DNA of 64,000 nt, from the NCBI RefSeq assembly GCF_902141855.1, contig NZ_CABFVH010000004.1:124001-188000 (forward strand). Reading direction: 5' to 3'. Positions 9,783 through 18,142 of the stretch are shown here, piece by piece. Source of the DNA: Methylobacterium dankookense (GTDB taxonomy: Bacteria > Pseudomonadota > Alphaproteobacteria > Rhizobiales > Beijerinckiaceae). Under the pieces are notes generated by a model. The model did not search any database. It had not been told where the DNA came from and was given only the letters and a program-made list of their open reading frames with translations. Position 1 is the stretch's first letter, and every line of letters starts with the position of its first letter. The position numbers were made by a program, and so were the translations under genes.

Positions 9783-10598
9783 ATGGACCTGTCCGTCGAG
9801 CCGTTTCCGGCACAGGAGGCGCGGGCCCCCGGCGACGCGGCCGAGGCTGTGTTCGTCCGGAAGCTCGCGTGGATGGGCCCGCTCACGGCCGCCGACCGAG
9901 CCGCCCTGGAGCAGGTCTGCGCCCGGTCCCGGCGCTACGGACCCCATGCCGAGCTGCTGCGGCAGGGCGAGGTGCCCGATTCCGCGATCGTCGTCCTCCA
10001 GGGCTTCGCGGGCCGCTACCGCCACCGCTCGAGCGGCGCCTGCCAGATCCTGGCCCATCTCCTGCCGGGCGACCTCTGCGACCCGAACCTCGCCTATCCC
10101 CGCGCGATGGACCACACGGTCGGCACGCTCTCGTCCTGCACGGTGGCGCGGATCCCGCGCGAGAGCTACCTCACCCTGGTGGAGCAGCACCCGGCCGTGG
10201 CCCGCGCCCTCGACCTCGCCCGGCTCGTGGACGAGGCGGTCGCCCGCGAATGGCTGGTGAGCATCGGGCGCCGCTCGGCGCGCGAGCGCCTGGCGCACCT
10301 GTTCTGCGAGCTGCACGCGCGCCTCGCCCGGGTCGGCCTGACGAGCGGCTACGCCTTCGACCTGCACCTCACCCAGGTCGGCCTCTCGGACACCACCGCC
10401 CTGACCAGCGTGCACGTCAACCGCACCCTGCGGGACATGCGGCGCGAGGATCTGATCGAGCTGAAGGGGCGCCGCTTCGTGATCCGCGATCCCGAGCGCC
10501 TGCGCGCGATCGCCGAGTTCGACGGCGCCTATCTCAGGCCGGCCGAGATCCCGCCATCGCGCCCGCCGGGGGACGGGGCGGCGAACGCGGGCGCCTGA
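9783..10598 (+). CDS. Crp/Fnr-family transcriptional regulator
   Basis: A 271-residue regulator with a cNMP-binding-like domain (about residues 30-150), a dimer helix and a C-terminal Crp-type winged helix (about 165-240) with LTQVGLSDTTALTSVHVNRTLRDM as the helix-turn-helix region. The ligand is unknown; FixK-type residues are not diagnostic here. It differs substantially from the divergent regulator at 8580-9407, so the pair is not a recent duplication. The gene ends 22 bp before the convergent gshB stop. Confidence 0.88.
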   Translation: MDLSVEPFPAQEARAPGDAAEAVFVRKLAWMGPLTAADRAALEQVCARSRRYGPHAELLRQGEVPDSAIVVLQGFAGRYRHRSSGACQILAHLLPGDLCDPNLAYPRAMDHTVGTLSSCTVARIPRESYLTLVEQHPAVARALDLARLVDEAVAREWLVSIGRRSARERLAHLFCELHARLARVGLTSGYAFDLHLTQVGLSDTTALTSVHVNRTLRDMRREDLIELKGRRFVIRDPERLRAIAEFDGAYLRPAEIPPSRPPGDGAANAGA

Positions 10599-10620
10599 CG
10601 GGTGTAGCTCTAGTCTAGGC

Positions 10621-11565
10621 TCAGCCGGCGCGGCGCGCCTCGATCGCGTCCCAGACGGAGACCGCGAGGTCGGGGCCGCCGAGCCGCCGGATCGCGCGGA
10701 TGCCGGTCGGCGAGGTCACGTTGATCTCTGTGAGGTGACCGTCGATCACGTCGATCCCGACGAGGATCAGGCCGCGCCGCCGCAGTTCCGGGCCGATCGT
10801 GGCGCAGATCTCGCGCTCGCGCTCCGTCAGATCGGAGGCCGCCGCCGCGCCGCCGCGCACCATGTTGGAGCGGATGTCGTTCAGGGCGGGCACCCGGTTG
10901 ATCGCGCCCATCGGCTCGCCGTCCACGAGGATGATGCGCTTGTCGCCCTCGGTGATCCGCTCCAGGAAGCGCTGCACCACCCAGGGCTCGCGGAAGGTCG
11001 CCGCGAACAGGTCGAACATCGAGCCGAAATTCGGGTCCGTCTCCGAGACGCGGAACACCGCCGCGCCGCCATGGCCGTGCAGCGGCTTCATCGCCACCGT
11101 GCCGTGCTCGCGGCGGAAGGCCTCGATCTCCGCCTTGTCGCGGCTGATCAGGGTCGGCGGCATCAGCTGGGGGAAGTCGAGGACGAAGAGCTTCTCGGGG
11201 GCGTTGCGCACCTCGAAGGGGTTGTTCACCACGAGCGTCTTCGGGTGGATGCGCTCCAGCATGTGCGTGGCCGTGACGTAGGCCATGTCGAAGGGCGGAT
11301 CCTGGCGCATCAGCACCACGTCCGTCTCCGCGAGGTCGACCCGCGCGATCGGGCCGAGCTCGAAATGCGCGCCCTCGACATCCTGCACCCGCAGCGGCTC
11401 GACCCGGGCGGTGACGCGCCCGTTCTGCAGGGAGAGCCGGTCCGGCGTGTAGTAGAGCAGGCGGTGGCCCCGCGCCTGCGCCTCCAGAAGGAGGGCGAAG
11501 GTGGTGTCCCCGGCGATCCGGATCGCCTGGATCGGGTCCATCTGGACCGCCACGGTCAGGGCCAT
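10621..11565 (-). CDS. gshB: Glutathione synthetase
   Basis: A 314-residue ATP-grasp enzyme that joins gamma-glutamylcysteine and glycine to make glutathione. It begins [15 protein letters not shown] and shows the family motifs [31 protein letters not shown] (ATP loop) and NVTSPTGIR (C-terminal Mg/ATP ligand). The length is that of E. coli GshB. The in-frame extension to 11628 is not protein-like, so the MALTV start was chosen. Glutathione matters in methylotrophs for formaldehyde handling and redox. No gshA neighbour is present. Confidence 0.96.
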   Translation of the reverse strand: MALTVAVQMDPIQAIRIAGDTTFALLLEAQARGHRLLYYTPDRLSLQNGRVTARVEPLRVQDVEGAHFELGPIARVDLAETDVVLMRQDPPFDMAYVTATHMLERIHPKTLVVNNPFEVRNAPEKLFVLDFPQLMPPTLISRDKAEIEAFRREHGTVAMKPLHGHGGAAVFRVSETDPNFGSMFDLFAATFREPWVVQRFLERITEGDKRIILVDGEPMGAINRVPALNDIRSNMVRGGAAAASDLTEREREICATIGPELRRRGLILVGIDVIDGHLTEINVTSPTGIRAIRRLGGPDLAVSVWDAIEARRAG

Positions 11566-11704
11566 GTCGCTTCCGCTCGTCGCGTGGGGCGCCCGCACGC
11601 GCCCCGTTTCCTCGGATGGGGCGGGCACCCCGGCGCGAGAGAGCGCGAAGAGCGGGGGACTTGCAACCCCCGCCGGACGCGGGCGCGCCCTGCGGGTGGA
11701 GGTT

Positions 11705-12034
11705 CTAGTCCTCGGGCATCGACCTGCCGCCGGTGCGGCGGTCGTAGTCGCCGATCGCGGCGCGGCACTCGGGCGAGAGGCGCTTGCGGTTGCGCGTCAT
11801 GCAGCGCTCGGCCTCGGGGCTGTTCGGATCGACGCCGACGCAGAGGCGGAAATAATCGTTGGCGCAGCCGAGCTGCAGGCCCTGGTCCTCGCGCTGGGCG
11901 AGCGCCGGGACCGTGCCCAGCGCCGTGAGGGCGAGGGCCAGCGACAGGCTGGCGAGGATGGGCGTGTGGGCCGCCGGCCGGCCAGTCCGCTGGGTCGAGG
12001 CCGAGGGCTCGAATGGTGCCGTATCCAGTCGCAT
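11705..12034 (-). CDS. Small secreted cysteine-repeat protein (paralogue 1)
   Basis: A 109-residue protein with an N-terminal hydrophobic signal segment ([15 protein letters not shown], cleavage near ALA-Q). The mature part has four cysteines spaced C-x7-C-x12-C-x11-C, ending [13 protein letters not shown]. The same spacing and the LS-x2-CR ending occur in the proteins at 13477-13746 and 33087-33338. The pattern resembles the Cys-rich repeat first described in GLG1/FGFR-type proteins (Pfam PF00839), which is widespread in small alphaproteobacterial secreted proteins of unknown role. The start at MRLDT follows an AAGGA site; an ATG six codons upstream is an alternative. Confidence 0.72.
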   Translation of the reverse strand: MRLDTAPFEPSASTQRTGRPAAHTPILASLSLALALTALGTVPALAQREDQGLQLGCANDYFRLCVGVDPNSPEAERCMTRNRKRLSPECRAAIGDYDRRTGGRSMPED

Positions 12035-12204
12035 CCAGCCGTGTCCTTGCATGCCCACCCGCAGGTCTCGTGCGCGCGGCCCCGCCATATCGGTCCGCGG
12101 CGCCGGTAGGCAAGCGCCGGATCGCCCTTCGGGTTCCAGGGCGGGCGCCAGAGTGCGGGGCCGTCGTCCGGCCTCGTCCCGCGCGAGTTCCGGCAAGGAA
12201 TCTG

Positions 12205-12297
12205 GCAAGAAAAAGGCCCTGCCCCGTTGGGGGCAGGGCCAAGTCTTAAGGGAGGAAACGCCCGCCATGGGCGGAATGTGCGATGCAAGCCACGCGC
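12205..12297 (-). ncRNA. Candidate trans-acting small RNA
   Basis: On the minus strand, a small hairpin from CGCCCATGGGCG is followed by an unpaired TTTCCTCCC stretch and then a terminator stem GGCCCTGCCCC/GGGGCAGGGCC with a T5 tail. No minus-strand coding region ends here, so the terminator appears to serve an independent short transcript. A TTGACG -35-like hexamer at 12327-12332 would place the 5' end near 12297, giving roughly 90 nt, though no good -10 is seen. CCUCC-loop small RNAs are known in alphaproteobacteria (alpha-r14/cuckoo and CcsR types). The 5' end is a guess. Confidence 0.42.
12209..12240 (-). terminator. Strong rho-independent terminator (minus strand)
   Basis: A stem of 10-11 bp rich in GC (GGCCCTGCCCC with its complement) closes a tiny loop and is followed on the minus strand by TTTTTC. 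It is one of the clearest terminators in the window, yet no minus-strand ORF lies upstream of it. Confidence 0.8.
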
Positions 12298-12435
12298 CAT
12301 CCGCTTCGCGAGATCCGGGTCGAAGCCGTCAAGCTCTCGTTAACCACGTCGTGCTGATCTCCCGCCATTGCCCTTGCCGACGCCCTTCCCGGAGGGCCCG
12401 GGCCCCGCGTCCGGATCGCCGACAGGAGCCGAACC

Positions 12436-12657
12436 GTGCAGCTCTCGACCTATCTCTGCCCTCCCGCCCTGCCGGCGCGCGCCGCCAACGAGGGCGGCGT
12501 CGCCCGCGACCATGCCGCGTCCGGGCGCCGCCCGATCCCCTCCGCCGCCATCGTGCCGCTGCCGCAGGCGCGCCCCCGGCGCAGCACCGCGCCGGACGAG
12601 CGCCGCGGCGAGATCCTCCTGTTCCTCGGCGTGCGCTACGAGCGCCGCGCTTGCTGA
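12436..12657 (+). CDS. Small conserved-looking protein with GEILLFLGVRYER C-terminus
   Basis: A 73-residue basic protein starting at GTG, eight bases after an AGGAG site. The middle is rich in Pro, Arg and Ala. The C-terminal RRGEILLFLGVRYERR resembles a short tail found in small rhizobial/Methylobacterium hypothetical proteins. No domain or function can be given. Its stop overlaps the probable TTG start of the next gene, suggesting coupling. Confidence 0.55.
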   Translation: MQLSTYLCPPALPARAANEGGVARDHAASGRRPIPSAAIVPLPQARPRRSTAPDERRGEILLFLGVRYERRAC

Positions 12658-13436
12658 CGGGCCGCCTCACGGCCGCGGCGCTTCTCGCCCTCCTGCCCGG
12701 AGCCTGCGCGCAGCCGGGCGATTTCGGGCGCCCGGCGCCGAGCGCCTGGAATTCCCTCGTCGAGACCACGGGCACCCTCTCCGCCGCGGCCCGGGGCGAG
12801 GCCGCGCTGCTGCCGCTGACCGACGACGAGCAGGTCCTGCGCGACCGCGCCTGGCGCTTCCTGATGCCGGCGATCCCGGGCGACGCCTTCCGGGACGCGC
12901 TCGCCAATCTCGCACGCGCGCGCGTGCTGCCGCCGGGCTTCGCGCCGGAGCCGGTCCAGGCCTATTACGACGGGCTGATGGCGCCCCCGGCGCGCTCGCA
13001 GGTCCCGCTCTACCGCCGCCTGTCCGAGGATGCGGGCGCGGATGCCCGCCTGCTGCCGGTCTTCGCCGACGCCGCCGCGCGGGTGGTCGCCGCCGATGCG
13101 CGACGCCTGCGCAGCCTGCCCTTCGCGCGGAGCCTGGAGGATGGGGCGGTGCGCGAGGCGGCCCTGCGGGTGGCCGAGAACCGCTGCCTGATCGCCTGGG
13201 TGCGCCTGGAGGCGGGCGTGCGGGTGGAGCGCTACCGCTACGCCCTCGAGCACCTCTTCGCCGCGCTGCCGGGCTCGGGGGGCGTCGAGGCGGAGCGCGC
13301 CATCGCGGCCCTGACCGCGCGGCGCCCGCTGCTCGACCCGCTCGTGGCGCCGGACGCCGCCGCCCGCTGCGGCCTCGTCGCCGTTCCGGTCGCCGCGGCG
13401 CCCATCGAGGGGGCGCCGCTCAGCGTGCGCTATTGA
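12651..13436 (+). CDS. Putative lipoprotein of unknown function
   Basis: A 261-residue protein if started at TTG, overlapping the previous gene by 7 bp. It begins with a short hydrophobic segment ending LLPGACAQ, a plausible lipobox with the modified cysteine near residue 20. The rest is helical and Ala/Arg rich, with no recognised domain, and two further cysteines in the C-terminal half (CLIAW, RCGLV). An alternative in-frame ATG at 12267, preceded by GGAGGAAA, would give 389 residues but would put Arg/Pro-rich sequence before the lipobox and overlap the small gene entirely; it is judged less likely. Confidence 0.65.
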   Translation: MLTGRLTAAALLALLPGACAQPGDFGRPAPSAWNSLVETTGTLSAAARGEAALLPLTDDEQVLRDRAWRFLMPAIPGDAFRDALANLARARVLPPGFAPEPVQAYYDGLMAPPARSQVPLYRRLSEDAGADARLLPVFADAAARVVAADARRLRSLPFARSLEDGAVREAALRVAENRCLIAWVRLEAGVRVERYRYALEHLFAALPGSGGVEAERAIAALTARRPLLDPLVAPDAAARCGLVAVPVAAAPIEGAPLSVRY

Positions 13437-13443
13437 CGGGACG

Positions 13444-13465
13444 CGCTCCCCAATGCTGGGGAGCG
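13444..13465. terminator. Bidirectional hairpin between convergent genes
   Basis: A 9-bp perfect stem CGCTCCCCA/TGGGGAGCG with a 4-nt ATGC loop lies 8 bp after the lipoprotein stop and 12 bp before the convergent gene's stop. There is no T-run, so termination efficiency is uncertain. Confidence 0.55.
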
Positions 13466-13476
13466 GGCGCCTCGCG

Positions 13477-13746
13477 TCAGCCGCGCTTGTTGCCCTTCGC
13501 GCCCTGCTGGGCCTGGTAGGCGTCGATGGCGCGGCGGCAATTCTCCGAGAGCGAGTTCCAGTTCCGCTCGAAGCAGGCGTCCAGCGCCGGATCCTCGGGG
13601 GCGAGGTTGCCGCAATAGTTCAGATAGTCGCCGGTGCAGTACTTCTTCAGCGTCTCGTTGCCCCGCCTCGTCTGCTGCGCGGCGGCAGGCACGCTGAGGG
13701 CGGCGATGCCGAGCGCGAGGGCGAAGGTCGTGAGCTTGAGGGCCAT
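13477..13746 (-). CDS. Small secreted cysteine-repeat protein (paralogue 2)
   Basis: An 89-residue protein with a clear signal peptide (MALKLTTFALALGIAALSVPAAAQ, cleavage after AAA near 23; shown here only to that point in part). Four cysteines follow the same C-x7-C-x12-C-x11-C spacing as paralogues 1 and 3, including DYLNYC and LSENCRRAID. The C-terminus is a short Gln/Gly/Lys tail. Export to the periplasm with two disulfides is expected; the function is unknown. The ATG was chosen because it begins the signal peptide; the longer frame upstream is a shadow. Confidence 0.75.
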   Translation of the reverse strand: MALKLTTFALALGIAALSVPAAAQQTRRGNETLKKYCTGDYLNYCGNLAPEDPALDACFERNWNSLSENCRRAIDAYQAQQGAKGNKRG

Positions 13747-13864
13747 GGTGCCTCGTTCCATCTGTCCGATTCTCGTCAAAGTGACGCTCCGATGATGCCT
13801 TTGCGTGGTCGAAACAAGGCACCCCCCACCGGATTGGCGGGGGTCCCGCGCGCGATGTGCGGGA

Positions 13865-14572
13865 TCAGCCGCGCAATGTGGCCACGGAAGGGGTCGCCTG
13901 GGCCGGGAACGCGCCGGCCGCGGGCAGGCGCTCGCGCCGGGTGAGCGCGTCGGCGACCTCGCCGATCCGGGTGCGCAGGTCGGCATTCTCCTGCTCGACC
14001 GCGTCGCGGCGGGCCGACAGGGCCTGGGCGAGGGCGTCCTCCGCGGCCGAGAGCCGGGCGCGCAGGTCGGCCTGCTCGGAAGCGGCCCCGCTCTCGCCGG
14101 CCGCCGCCCGCTCCCGCCGCGCGGCGAGGAGCCCGTCGAGGAGATCGGCATGGGCCTCCTCCAGGGCGTGAAGCGTGGCGAGGCTCGCCTGCCCGTCGGC
14201 GCGGGCCGTGTCGAGCTCGTCCGAGAGGCGCGCGCGCAGGGCCTCGCCCTCCGCGATCTCGGCCTTGCGGCGGCCCAGCTCGTCCGAGAGGCGGGCCGCC
14301 TCCACGGTGCGCGCGCCGATCGCGGCCATGTCGGCCTGACGGCGCGCCGTCACCGCCTCCACCCTGCGCTCCATGCGGCGCTGCTCCACGGCGAAGCGCG
14401 CGCGCAGGAAGTCGCGCTCGGCGGCGATCTCCTCAGGGGCCAGCGGCACCAGCGCCTCCGCCCGGCGGCGGGCGAGGCGGGCGGCGCGCGTGTTCAGGGC
14501 CGGCAGCAGGAGGAGGCCGCACAGGCTCGCGGCGAGGAAGCCGAGAGCGAAGATCATCAGGGACTCGATCAC
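13865..14572 (-). CDS. Single-TM coiled-coil protein
   Basis: A 235-residue protein starting at GTG (VIESLMIFALGF), with a single N-terminal membrane segment (about residues 5-25). A long Ala/Glu/Arg-rich heptad region (about 45-215) is predicted to be coiled coil. This resembles membrane-anchored envelope or division scaffolds in architecture only; no family is recognised. An ATG five codons downstream is an alternative start. It stands alone on the minus strand, with a hairpin upstream at 14683-14719 separating it from the DUF1134 gene. Confidence 0.7.
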   Translation of the reverse strand: MIESLMIFALGFLAASLCGLLLLPALNTRAARLARRRAEALVPLAPEEIAAERDFLRARFAVEQRRMERRVEAVTARRQADMAAIGARTVEAARLSDELGRRKAEIAEGEALRARLSDELDTARADGQASLATLHALEEAHADLLDGLLAARRERAAAGESGAASEQADLRARLSAAEDALAQALSARRDAVEQENADLRTRIGEVADALTRRERLPAAGAFPAQATPSVATLRG

Positions 14573-14682
14573 GCGCGGGACAGCTCCCAACGGGCCGGGC
14601 GGGGCCTGCCCCGGCGACAGGGCACGATGCGGAAACGTCGAAGCCGGCTTTCCGAAACCATCGTGCGGTCGCCATGGATATA

Positions 14683-14719
14683 GAGCACGTCGCCGCCCCT
14701 GTGAGGCGGCGACGTGCTC
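14683..14719. terminator. Perfect 15-bp hairpin between DUF1134 and coiled-coil genes
   Basis: GAGCACGTCGCCGCC and GGCGGCGACGTGCTC pair perfectly across a 7-nt loop. On the minus strand the stem is followed by TATAT rather than a T-run. It lies 89 bp past the DUF1134 stop and probably terminates that transcript or stabilises its 3' end. Confidence 0.55.
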
Positions 14720-14807
14720 CAATGTAGCCGAAGCGGGGCCGCCCGGGCCACCCCGCCACGCGAACGACGTCGCGGCAGGCGGGCGCGGCGGCCGGCTGCG
14801 GATCTCC

Positions 14808-15452
14808 TCAGAACGGGTTCCAGGTCGGCTGCGCGGTGAACTTCAGATAGCCGACATTGATGCCGAGCCGCGCGCCGACGCCGCTGCGGATGGGCACGAC
14901 CACGACGCCGTCATTCGTCACCGCCGTCATGCCGAAGCCGCCGATGAAGTAGGCCGAGCCGTCGACGCCGCCGAAGCGGCGGTAGAGCCCGCGCACGGAG
15001 GGCAGGTTGTAGACGAGCATCATGGTGCGCGCCCCGTCCCCGCCCACGTCGAAGCCGAGCGAGGGGCCCTGCCAGTAGATCCGCCGGCTGCCGGCGTTGC
15101 GGGTGTAGAGCGTGCCCTCGCCGTAGCGCAGGCCGCCGACGATCGCGCCGCCCGCCTCCTGGCCGAGGATGTAGCCGTTCGGCTCGCCCCAGCGCCGGGT
15201 CGCCTCCTCCACGGTCAGGGCGAGACCGCGGGAGACCGAGCCGAAGAAGCGGTGGCCGTTGTCGACGATCTCGCCGGGGCGGAAATTGTCCGGCAGGGCG
15301 CCGTCGTCGCCGGGGCGGGCCTGGGCGGTGCCGCCGATGCAGAGGCCGGCCGCCAGCGCCGCGAGCCCGGCCAGGGCGTCGCGGCGGGATCCGCGCTGCG
15401 GCCCCTGCGGGGTCTTGCGCCGGGCGGCGTCGTGATGGTCTCGTGCCGTCAT
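14808..15452 (-). CDS. DUF1134 family exported protein
   Basis: A 214-residue protein with an N-terminal RRDALAGLAALAAGL segment consistent with a signal peptide containing twin arginines, followed by the DUF1134 domain. Conserved-looking blocks are EIVDNGHRFFGSVSRGLA, WGEPNGYILGQEAGGA, GLRYGEGTLYTRNAG and SLGFDVGGDGAR. DUF1134 proteins occur in alphaproteobacteria and are exported; their function is not established. The start at MTARD was chosen since upstream residues are unlike a protein start. Confidence 0.85.
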   Translation of the reverse strand: MTARDHHDAARRKTPQGPQRGSRRDALAGLAALAAGLCIGGTAQARPGDDGALPDNFRPGEIVDNGHRFFGSVSRGLALTVEEATRRWGEPNGYILGQEAGGAIVGGLRYGEGTLYTRNAGSRRIYWQGPSLGFDVGGDGARTMMLVYNLPSVRGLYRRFGGVDGSAYFIGGFGMTAVTNDGVVVVPIRSGVGARLGINVGYLKFTAQPTWNPF

Positions 15453-15602
15453 CTGTCTCCTCCGGCGCGGGGCCCGCGGTTCAGGTCGAGCGGGTGGCTG
15501 ACTCTCGCTCCGAAATTGCGGCAAACCGGGGATGGCCTGTCGCGGCATCCCGCCCGGACGGCCGCGGCGTCCGGTCCGGCGGGACGGCGGAGTAGAGCGA
15601 CG

Positions 15603-16067
15603 ATGTGGTTAACGCGCCGTAACCTCCTCGCCATCGCGGGTGCCGCGCTCCCGGGGGCGGCCGCCGGCGCCCCCGGCGCGCCGGGCGGCCTGGCGCTGCG
15701 CGGCTTCGACGCGGTGAGCTACTTCCTGCCGTACGGGCCGCAGGCGGGCTCGCCCGCGCACGAGATCGCCTGGCGGGGCCGCGGCTGGCGCTTCGCCAGC
15801 GCCTCCAACCGCGCGGCCTTCGCCCGCGATCCGGAGGTCTACGCCCCGCGCCTCGGCGGTCACGATCCCGTGGGCGTGCTGGAGGGCCGCATCGTGGATG
15901 CCGACCCCCTGGTCTTCGCGCTGTTCGAAGGCCGGCTCTACCTGTTCCGCGATTCGGCCCGGCGCGACCGGATGATCGCCGGCCTCGCCGAGGAGCCGGG
16001 CCTGATCGTCCGGGCGGAGAGCCTGTGGCCGAAGCTCGACCGGTTGCAGGATGGCGAGCCGGGCTGA
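15603..16067 (+). CDS. Exported YHS-like domain protein
   Basis: A 154-residue protein with an N-terminal twin-arginine-like signal (TRRNLLAIAGAALPGAAAG). The following domain carries the YHS-type sequence LRGFDAVSYF, then HEIAWRGRGWRFASASNRAAFARDPEVYAP, matching the family layout of strand, W-x-F-x-S and an Ala/Phe helix. YHS domains are small metal-associated modules found alone in many proteobacterial periplasmic proteins. The domain Cys of metal-binding members is not visible. Divergent from DUF1134 with about 150 bp between. Confidence 0.8.
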   Translation: MWLTRRNLLAIAGAALPGAAAGAPGAPGGLALRGFDAVSYFLPYGPQAGSPAHEIAWRGRGWRFASASNRAAFARDPEVYAPRLGGHDPVGVLEGRIVDADPLVFALFEGRLYLFRDSARRDRMIAGLAEEPGLIVRAESLWPKLDRLQDGEPG

Positions 16068-16095
16068 GCGGGGGTTGGCTGGCCGGTGTCTGGCC

Positions 16096-16944
16096 TCAGC
16101 GCCGCGCCGGCAGGGCGACGCGGGCGGAGAGGGCCGGATCGCCGAGGGCGGCGAAGGCGCCGTTGCGGTAGCCCTTGGCCAGGCGCCCGTAGGCCATGGG
16201 CTCGCCCGAGGGCGTCACCACGCGGCCGCCGGCCGCCGCGACGATGTGGTCCCCGGCGGCGGTGTCCCATTCCATGGTCGGGCCGCAGCGCACGTAGACG
16301 TCCGCCTCGCCCGCCGCCACGAGGCCGAATTTCAGGGCCGAGCCGATGCTGCGCTGCTCGGCGAGGGGCAGGCGCGCGAGGCAGGCATCGGTCTCCGGGT
16401 CGCCGTGGCGCCGGCTGCCGAGCGCGATCAGCCCGTCCGCCGGGGCGGTCCGCACCCGGATCGGATGCCCGGGGCCGGGCCGCCCGTCGGAGATCGCCGC
16501 CTCCTCGGCGCTCTCGCCCGCATACCAGACGCGGCCGTGGCCGGGCGCCGCGAGCGCCGCCGCGATCGGGCGCGCGCCCTCGATCAGCGCGATGTTCACG
16601 GCGTAGTCCGGCGTGCCGGCCAGGAACTCGCGGGTCCCGTCGAGGGGGTCGACCAGGAAGAAGCGCGGCGCCGGGGGCACGTCGCGGCAGGTCTCCTCGG
16701 CCACGACCGGGATGCCGGGAAAGCTCTCGGCGAGTTGCGCGATGATCAGCGCCTCGGCCTCGAGATCCGCCACGCTCGCGGGCGAGCCGTCCTCCTTGAA
16801 GCTGTGCGGGCAATGGCCGCCATGGTGGCCGATCAGCACCGTGCCGGCCGCGCAGGCGATCTCGGCCAGCCGCCGGGCGATCCGCCCGCGCTCCGTGCCG
16901 GCCTCAATGCCGCGCTCCCCCTCCGCCGTCATCGTCACGCCCAT
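16096..16944 (-). CDS. cysQ: 3'(2'),5'-bisphosphate nucleotidase / inositol-monophosphatase family
   Basis: A 282-residue Mg-dependent, Li-sensitive-type phosphatase. CysQ members hydrolyse PAP/PAPS in sulfur assimilation. Motif 1 is VVAEET and then FFLVDPLDGTREF (metal ligands Asp-x-Leu-Asp-Gly-Thr); motif 2 is MEWDTAAGDHIVAAAGG; SFKEDGSP near the N-terminus matches the CysQ substrate loop. These favour CysQ over a plain inositol monophosphatase. An inner ATG is four codons downstream. It is divergent from chpT. Confidence 0.9.
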   Translation of the reverse strand: MGVTMTAEGERGIEAGTERGRIARRLAEIACAAGTVLIGHHGGHCPHSFKEDGSPASVADLEAEALIIAQLAESFPGIPVVAEETCRDVPPAPRFFLVDPLDGTREFLAGTPDYAVNIALIEGARPIAAALAAPGHGRVWYAGESAEEAAISDGRPGPGHPIRVRTAPADGLIALGSRRHGDPETDACLARLPLAEQRSIGSALKFGLVAAGEADVYVRCGPTMEWDTAAGDHIVAAAGGRVVTPSGEPMAYGRLAKGYRNGAFAALGDPALSARVALPARR

Positions 16945-17119
16945 GCTGCCGTCATCGTCCCGTCATGCCCGAGCATCGTCCCGCTGTCGACCGCGCGCCC
17001 CGGCCGCGGCGGCACCCTGCGGGCCCGTAACGCTTTCCAAAGCGGGCGATGGGATCTATCCCCTCTGGCCCGCGGCCCGCGAGCCGAAACCGGATCATCC
17101 GAAACCCCCGGAGCGTGCC

Positions 17120-17827
17120 ATGCCCACCGTGAACCTCGAAGCGCTCGATCTCTCCGCGCTGCTCTGCTCCCGCGTCTGCCACGACGTGATCAGTCCGGTC
17201 GGCGCCATCGTGAACGGGCTGGAGGTTCTGGAGGACGACCAGGACGAGTCGATGCGCGACTTCGCCCTCGACCTGATCCGCAAGAGCGCGCGCCAGGCCT
17301 CGGCCCGGCTGCAATTCGTCCGCATCGCCTTCGGCGCGGCAGGCTCGGCCGGCGCCTCGATCGACCTCGCCGATGCCGAGAAGGTCTCGCGCGGGATGTT
17401 CGCCGACGACAAGACCCAGCTCGCCTGGAGCGCGCCGCAGGCCCTGTTCCCGAAGAACAAGGTCAAGCTGCTCCTGAACCTCGTGATGATCGCGACCCAG
17501 GCGATTCCGCGCGGCGGCCTGATCGACGTGACGGTGAGCGGCGACGGCGACGCGCCGACCCTGCTGCTGAAGGCCAAGGGCTCGCATGCCCGCATCCCGC
17601 CCCATGTCGAGGCGCTGATGGCCGGAACCTCGGAGACCGGCACGGTCGACGCGCACGGTATCCTCGCCTTCTATGCCGGCCTCGTGGCGCGCGCTGCCGG
17701 CATGGGCGTCTCCTTCACGATCGAGGGCGACACGGTCACGATCCGCGCCGAGCCGGCCGCGGCCGAGCCCGCCGCCGAGCCGGCCCAGCCCTCGGACGGC
17801 GAATCCCCGGACACGGCGCTGGCCTGA
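17120..17827 (+). CDS. chpT: Histidine phosphotransferase ChpT
   Basis: A 235-residue protein with a HisKA-like dimerisation helix holding the phospho-accepting His in SRVCHDVISPVGAIVNGLEVL (His21), followed by a degenerate ATPase-like fold. ChpT relays phosphate from the hybrid kinase CckA to CtrA and CpdR in the alphaproteobacterial cell-cycle pathway. The D-V-I-S-P-V-G-A-I motif is diagnostic. An Ala/Pro/Glu-rich tail (about residues 215-235) is probably disordered. The start ATG follows a GGAG site. An RcdA-type gene of the same pathway lies at 58475-58996. Confidence 0.93.
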   Translation: MPTVNLEALDLSALLCSRVCHDVISPVGAIVNGLEVLEDDQDESMRDFALDLIRKSARQASARLQFVRIAFGAAGSAGASIDLADAEKVSRGMFADDKTQLAWSAPQALFPKNKVKLLLNLVMIATQAIPRGGLIDVTVSGDGDAPTLLLKAKGSHARIPPHVEALMAGTSETGTVDAHGILAFYAGLVARAAGMGVSFTIEGDTVTIRAEPAAAEPAAEPAQPSDGESPDTALA

Positions 17828-18142
17828 TCCCGGCCCGACCCGTGACGGCTTTCCGCGCAGCCCGCCGGGCAGGGCGCGGCCCGCGCTAAGGGTTCGGCAA
17901 CCCTGACGGGCGCCGCGGGGATCCGCGGCTCCCGGCCGATGCGGTGCCGATGCCCGCAAGGTGCTGCGCCGGCTCGCATTCCGGCGGGCGGCAGGGCGCA
18001 TTCCGGCGGAAGATCCCGCCCCGCCGCGGTTCTTTCGGCTCCGCGCCAAATCGCGAAACTGGCGAAACGCTTTCCTAACCTCGCTTGCTTACCGTGAGTA
18101 CTCGAAGCGGCGCGCGTGCGGCCCGTAGTTCGAGTACCGGCG
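17828..18142. other. chpT-cheA intergenic region
   Basis: This 315-bp gap has no convincing gene. It becomes AT-richer at about 18050-18110, where the cheA promoter is expected, and contains an inverted repeat at 18098-18137 immediately before cheA. Confidence 0.5.
18098..18137. promoter_or_regulatory. Inverted repeat in the cheA leader
   Basis: GTACTCGAA at 18098-18106 and TTCGAGTAC at 18129-18137 are exact complements 22 bp apart, ending 5 bp before the cheA ATG. The arms could bind a dimeric regulator or fold into a leader hairpin that masks the ribosome site. Confidence 0.45.

Larger units (their letters stand above)
12035..12435. other. Intergenic region containing a probable small RNA
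   Basis: This 401-bp gap separates a minus-strand secreted protein gene from plus-strand small genes. The only strong feature is a rho-independent terminator on the minus strand at 12209-12240, with no minus-strand gene ending upstream of it. Confidence 0.5.

Noticed and set aside
9511..9783. 90-residue open frame between the two Crp/Fnr genes
   Set aside because: It lies in the AT-richer promoter gap with no ribosome site or recognisable feature, and its composition is not protein-like.
12267..13436. Longer version of the lipoprotein gene starting at an ATG preceded by GGAGGAAA
   Set aside because: The extension is Arg/Pro-rich, places the lipobox far inside the chain, and overlaps the small gene 12436-12657 completely; the TTG start at 12651 fits better.
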